Positions 28,710-30,467 of a DNA stretch of 30,467 nt are shown here, one piece after another. The DNA comes from an uncultured bacterium (GTDB lineage Bacteria; Cyanobacteriota; Vampirovibrionia; Gastranaerophilales; Gastranaerophilaceae). The number at the start of each line of letters is the position of its first letter. Position 1 is the first letter of the stretch. The notes below the pieces were generated by a model, which saw nothing but the letters and a program-made list of their open reading frames with translations, did not search any database and had not been told where the DNA came from. Position numbers and translations under genes: made by a program. The stretch spans positions 1-30,467 of the forward strand of contig USFB01000024.1 of the NCBI GenBank assembly GCA_900553895.1, in the 5' to 3' direction.

Positions 28710-30436
28710 TAATCTACCTTTCCTCCTACCTTATCAGGTTGTAAATTTAAAATTCTTGCAATTTGAGTTGATATACCTTTAAATATCGGAGCAGCAACAG
28801 TGTTACCCCAAACTTCTCCGCCTTGCGCAGAATCGACTATAACATAAATCAAAACTTGTGGATTTGTTGAAGGCATATAACCTACAATTGATGTATACAG
28901 ATTTCTTGTATATCCGCTTCCGTTCTCTTTTGGTTTAATTGAAGTTCCTGTTTTTGCCGCGATATTATAACTATCTGATTTAATCGGGGATTTACCTCTG
29001 TTAATGCTTTCGGTTAATAATTCCGTTACAACTCTAGCGTGTTCAGGACTCATAACTTGAACTCTTTTAATCTTGTTTTCAGCTTCTTCAGGTGAATATT
29101 TTATAACGTGAGGAGTTACTCTAACTCCGTCGTTTGCCAATGCAGAAACTGCTGAAACCATCTGAATAGCTGTTACTGATGAACCGTAGCCGTAACCCAT
29201 TGTTGCTAAATCTGATGCATCCCATTTTGAGGGTGGTTTTAAAAGTCCGACAGATTCACCCGGAAGGTCAATACCTGTTTTATCACCGAAGCCAAATTTT
29301 TTCAACATTCCGTAGTATTCATATTTACCCATCATTTGAGCAATAATTACAGACGCTACATTGCTTGAATGTTCAAATAGATAAACTAAATCAATCATGC
29401 CCGGGTTTGGTCTGCGTGCATAGTCGTAGTTTTTGATAGTCCACCAACCGACTTTAATTTTACCTGTATCGTTAATTTTTGAATATTTGTTTATTTTGCC
29501 TAACTCAATAGCGGAAGCTACTGTAATTGTTTTAAACGTAGAGCCCGGAGGGAAAATATCCGTTAGAGTCCAGTTTTTAATTTGAAAACTTGTTGCGTTT
29601 TTAAAGTTATTAGGGTCAAAATATGGATAAACAGCATAAGCTAGAATTTCACCATTGCGTGGATTCATAACAATAACTGCGCCACGACTCGCCTTCCATT
29701 CTTGAATAGATTTCATCAATTCTTTTTCGCAAATATGTTGAACAGCGGCATCAATTGTTAAAGTAACGTCTTTACCTTTGATTGGTTTTGTCGCTGCAAT
29801 TGGATCTGTTGAAATATTATAAATAACTTTACCCTTTGGAGTCATTTCCAAATTAGAAGTTTTTCCAACGCTTTCTAATGTATCTTTAGCAGTAAGTTCT
29901 ACGCCTGAAGCAACATCAGCATCGAAGTTATAATATCCTAAAACGTGTGCAGCAAGTGTTCCTTGCGGATACGTTCTGATGCTCTTTTTATCCATAGGAA
30001 TTTCACGCAAATTCAATTTGGCAATCTCATCACGAGTATGTCTGTCAACGTTCTTTTTGAGAGAAATTACCGCAACATTTTGACGAAGTTTTTCTGTTAA
30101 ATCAACTTGAGAAATCTTTAAAATCGGAGCAAGAATTTTCGCGAGTTCTTCTGGCGAACGTTCATCAACAAAGTCGGCTTTTCTTGCAAAAATATCATAA
30201 TAAACCGTATCTGTTGCAAGTTTGATTCCGTTTCTGTCATAAATATTACCGCGCATAACAAAAGAACTTGCACGACGTTGATTTTTTGCCTTAACTCTGA
30301 AGTGTCTTACATCCAAAACTTGAACAGAGAATAAGTATACAACAAATAGCAAAACGGCAATCGCAAAGCCAATCTGAAACCAAATCAGACGTTCTGAAAA
30401 TTGTTTATTTCTATTGGTATTTTTATCGCTTCGCAT
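28709..30436 (-). CDS. ftsI: FtsI-type class B penicillin-binding protein
   Basis: This 575-residue bitopic inner-membrane transpeptidase cross-links peptidoglycan at the septum. One transmembrane helix (about 18-40) follows a short basic cytoplasmic tail. The pedestal/dimerisation domain (about 55-215) starts with RGNIYDRNGIKLA. The penicillin-binding domain has S299-T-F-K302 (PPGSTFK), S357-S-N359 (HSSNV) and K495-T-G-T498. It lacks PASTA repeats. The place upstream of murE, with one-base overlap, marks it as FtsI/PBP3 rather than the elongation enzyme. GGGAGAG lies before the ATG. The gene is complete, starting 31 bp from the window end; mraW/ftsL would be expected beyond. Confidence 0.93.
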   Translation of the reverse strand: MRSDKNTNRNKQFSERLIWFQIGFAIAVLLFVVYLFSVQVLDVRHFRVKAKNQRRASSFVMRGNIYDRNGIKLATDTVYYDIFARKADFVDERSPEELAKILAPILKISQVDLTEKLRQNVAVISLKKNVDRHTRDEIAKLNLREIPMDKKSIRTYPQGTLAAHVLGYYNFDADVASGVELTAKDTLESVGKTSNLEMTPKGKVIYNISTDPIAATKPIKGKDVTLTIDAAVQHICEKELMKSIQEWKASRGAVIVMNPRNGEILAYAVYPYFDPNNFKNATSFQIKNWTLTDIFPPGSTFKTITVASAIELGKINKYSKINDTGKIKVGWWTIKNYDYARRPNPGMIDLVYLFEHSSNVASVIIAQMMGKYEYYGMLKKFGFGDKTGIDLPGESVGLLKPPSKWDASDLATMGYGYGSSVTAIQMVSAVSALANDGVRVTPHVIKYSPEEAENKIKRVQVMSPEHARVVTELLTESINRGKSPIKSDSYNIAAKTGTSIKPKENGSGYTRNLYTSIVGYMPSTNPQVLIYVIVDSAQGGEVWGNTVAAPIFKGISTQIARILNLQPDKVGGKVD

Positions 30437-30467
30437 ACTTCTCTCCCGTATGTTTATAATACCATAA

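Overview
The window is AT-rich chromosomal DNA that uses the standard stop codons, including TGA, and is packed with bacterial housekeeping genes, mostly on the minus strand. The gene mix suggests a fermentative, Gram-negative-walled anaerobe. It includes a pyruvate formate-lyase activase, a two-subunit Fe-S serine dehydratase, a MurE with the DNPR motif of the meso-diaminopimelate enzymes, a GlgC, an MtaB and a short archaeal/Thermotoga-type S-adenosylhomocysteinase. Several lineage-restricted proteins carry an N-terminal F-[KQ]-[AG] motif. My best guess is a gut Gastranaerophilales (Vampirovibrionia/'Melainabacteria', non-photosynthetic relatives of Cyanobacteria). That is inference from gene style, not from a marker gene. 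I see no rRNA, tRNA, CRISPR array, transposase or phage gene.

Layout. At 1-863 a small membrane-protein gene sits between two diverged copies of a hairpin-bearing direct repeat. At 864-3135 a DtxR/MntR-type regulator overlaps a gene for an unknown membrane protein and is divergent from pflA, with two candidate regulator boxes in and near the promoter. At 3223-5198 lie two tandem paralogous membrane proteins, closed by a strong terminator. At 5231-9608 on the minus strand are an NTF2-like secreted protein, lspA and an RluD-type synthase in overlapping order, then an unannotated 54-residue gene coupled to ahcY, then a small hypothetical. At 9760-11893 on the plus strand a receiver-only protein abuts sdaAB-sdaAA. 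At 11991-13441 are two very small genes and a protein with remnants of a kinase-like catalytic core. At 13527-17404 a hybrid histidine kinase, a single-domain response regulator and a degenerate GspE/PilB-like ATPase form one locus. At 17519-23046 on the minus strand are glgC, a D-2-hydroxyacid dehydrogenase, mtaB, a small hypothetical and manC. At 23194-26212 on the plus strand are an unusual Cys-tailed DtxR-fold protein, a SpoIID-type protein, a zinc alcohol dehydrogenase and a ParDE-type toxin-antitoxin pair. At 26207-30436 on the minus strand are a short NagA, murE and an FtsI-type penicillin-binding protein.

How it works together. Several genes supply the envelope: MurE and the PBP make septal peptidoglycan, SpoIID-like protein and NagA act on or recycle wall sugars, LspA matures lipoproteins, and ManC supplies GDP-mannose. 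GlgC makes ADP-glucose for glycogen. PflA, SdaAA/AB and the lactate-type dehydrogenase belong to pyruvate and redox metabolism.

The most unusual signals are non-coding. Two intergenic gaps each hold an inverted pair of arrays of 8-bp tandem units around an AT-rich core. At least four genes lack a Shine-Dalgarno but have a -10-like hexamer ending exactly 6 nt before the ATG, which predicts leaderless mRNAs. GTAGG-headed REP-like palindromes occur at several places.
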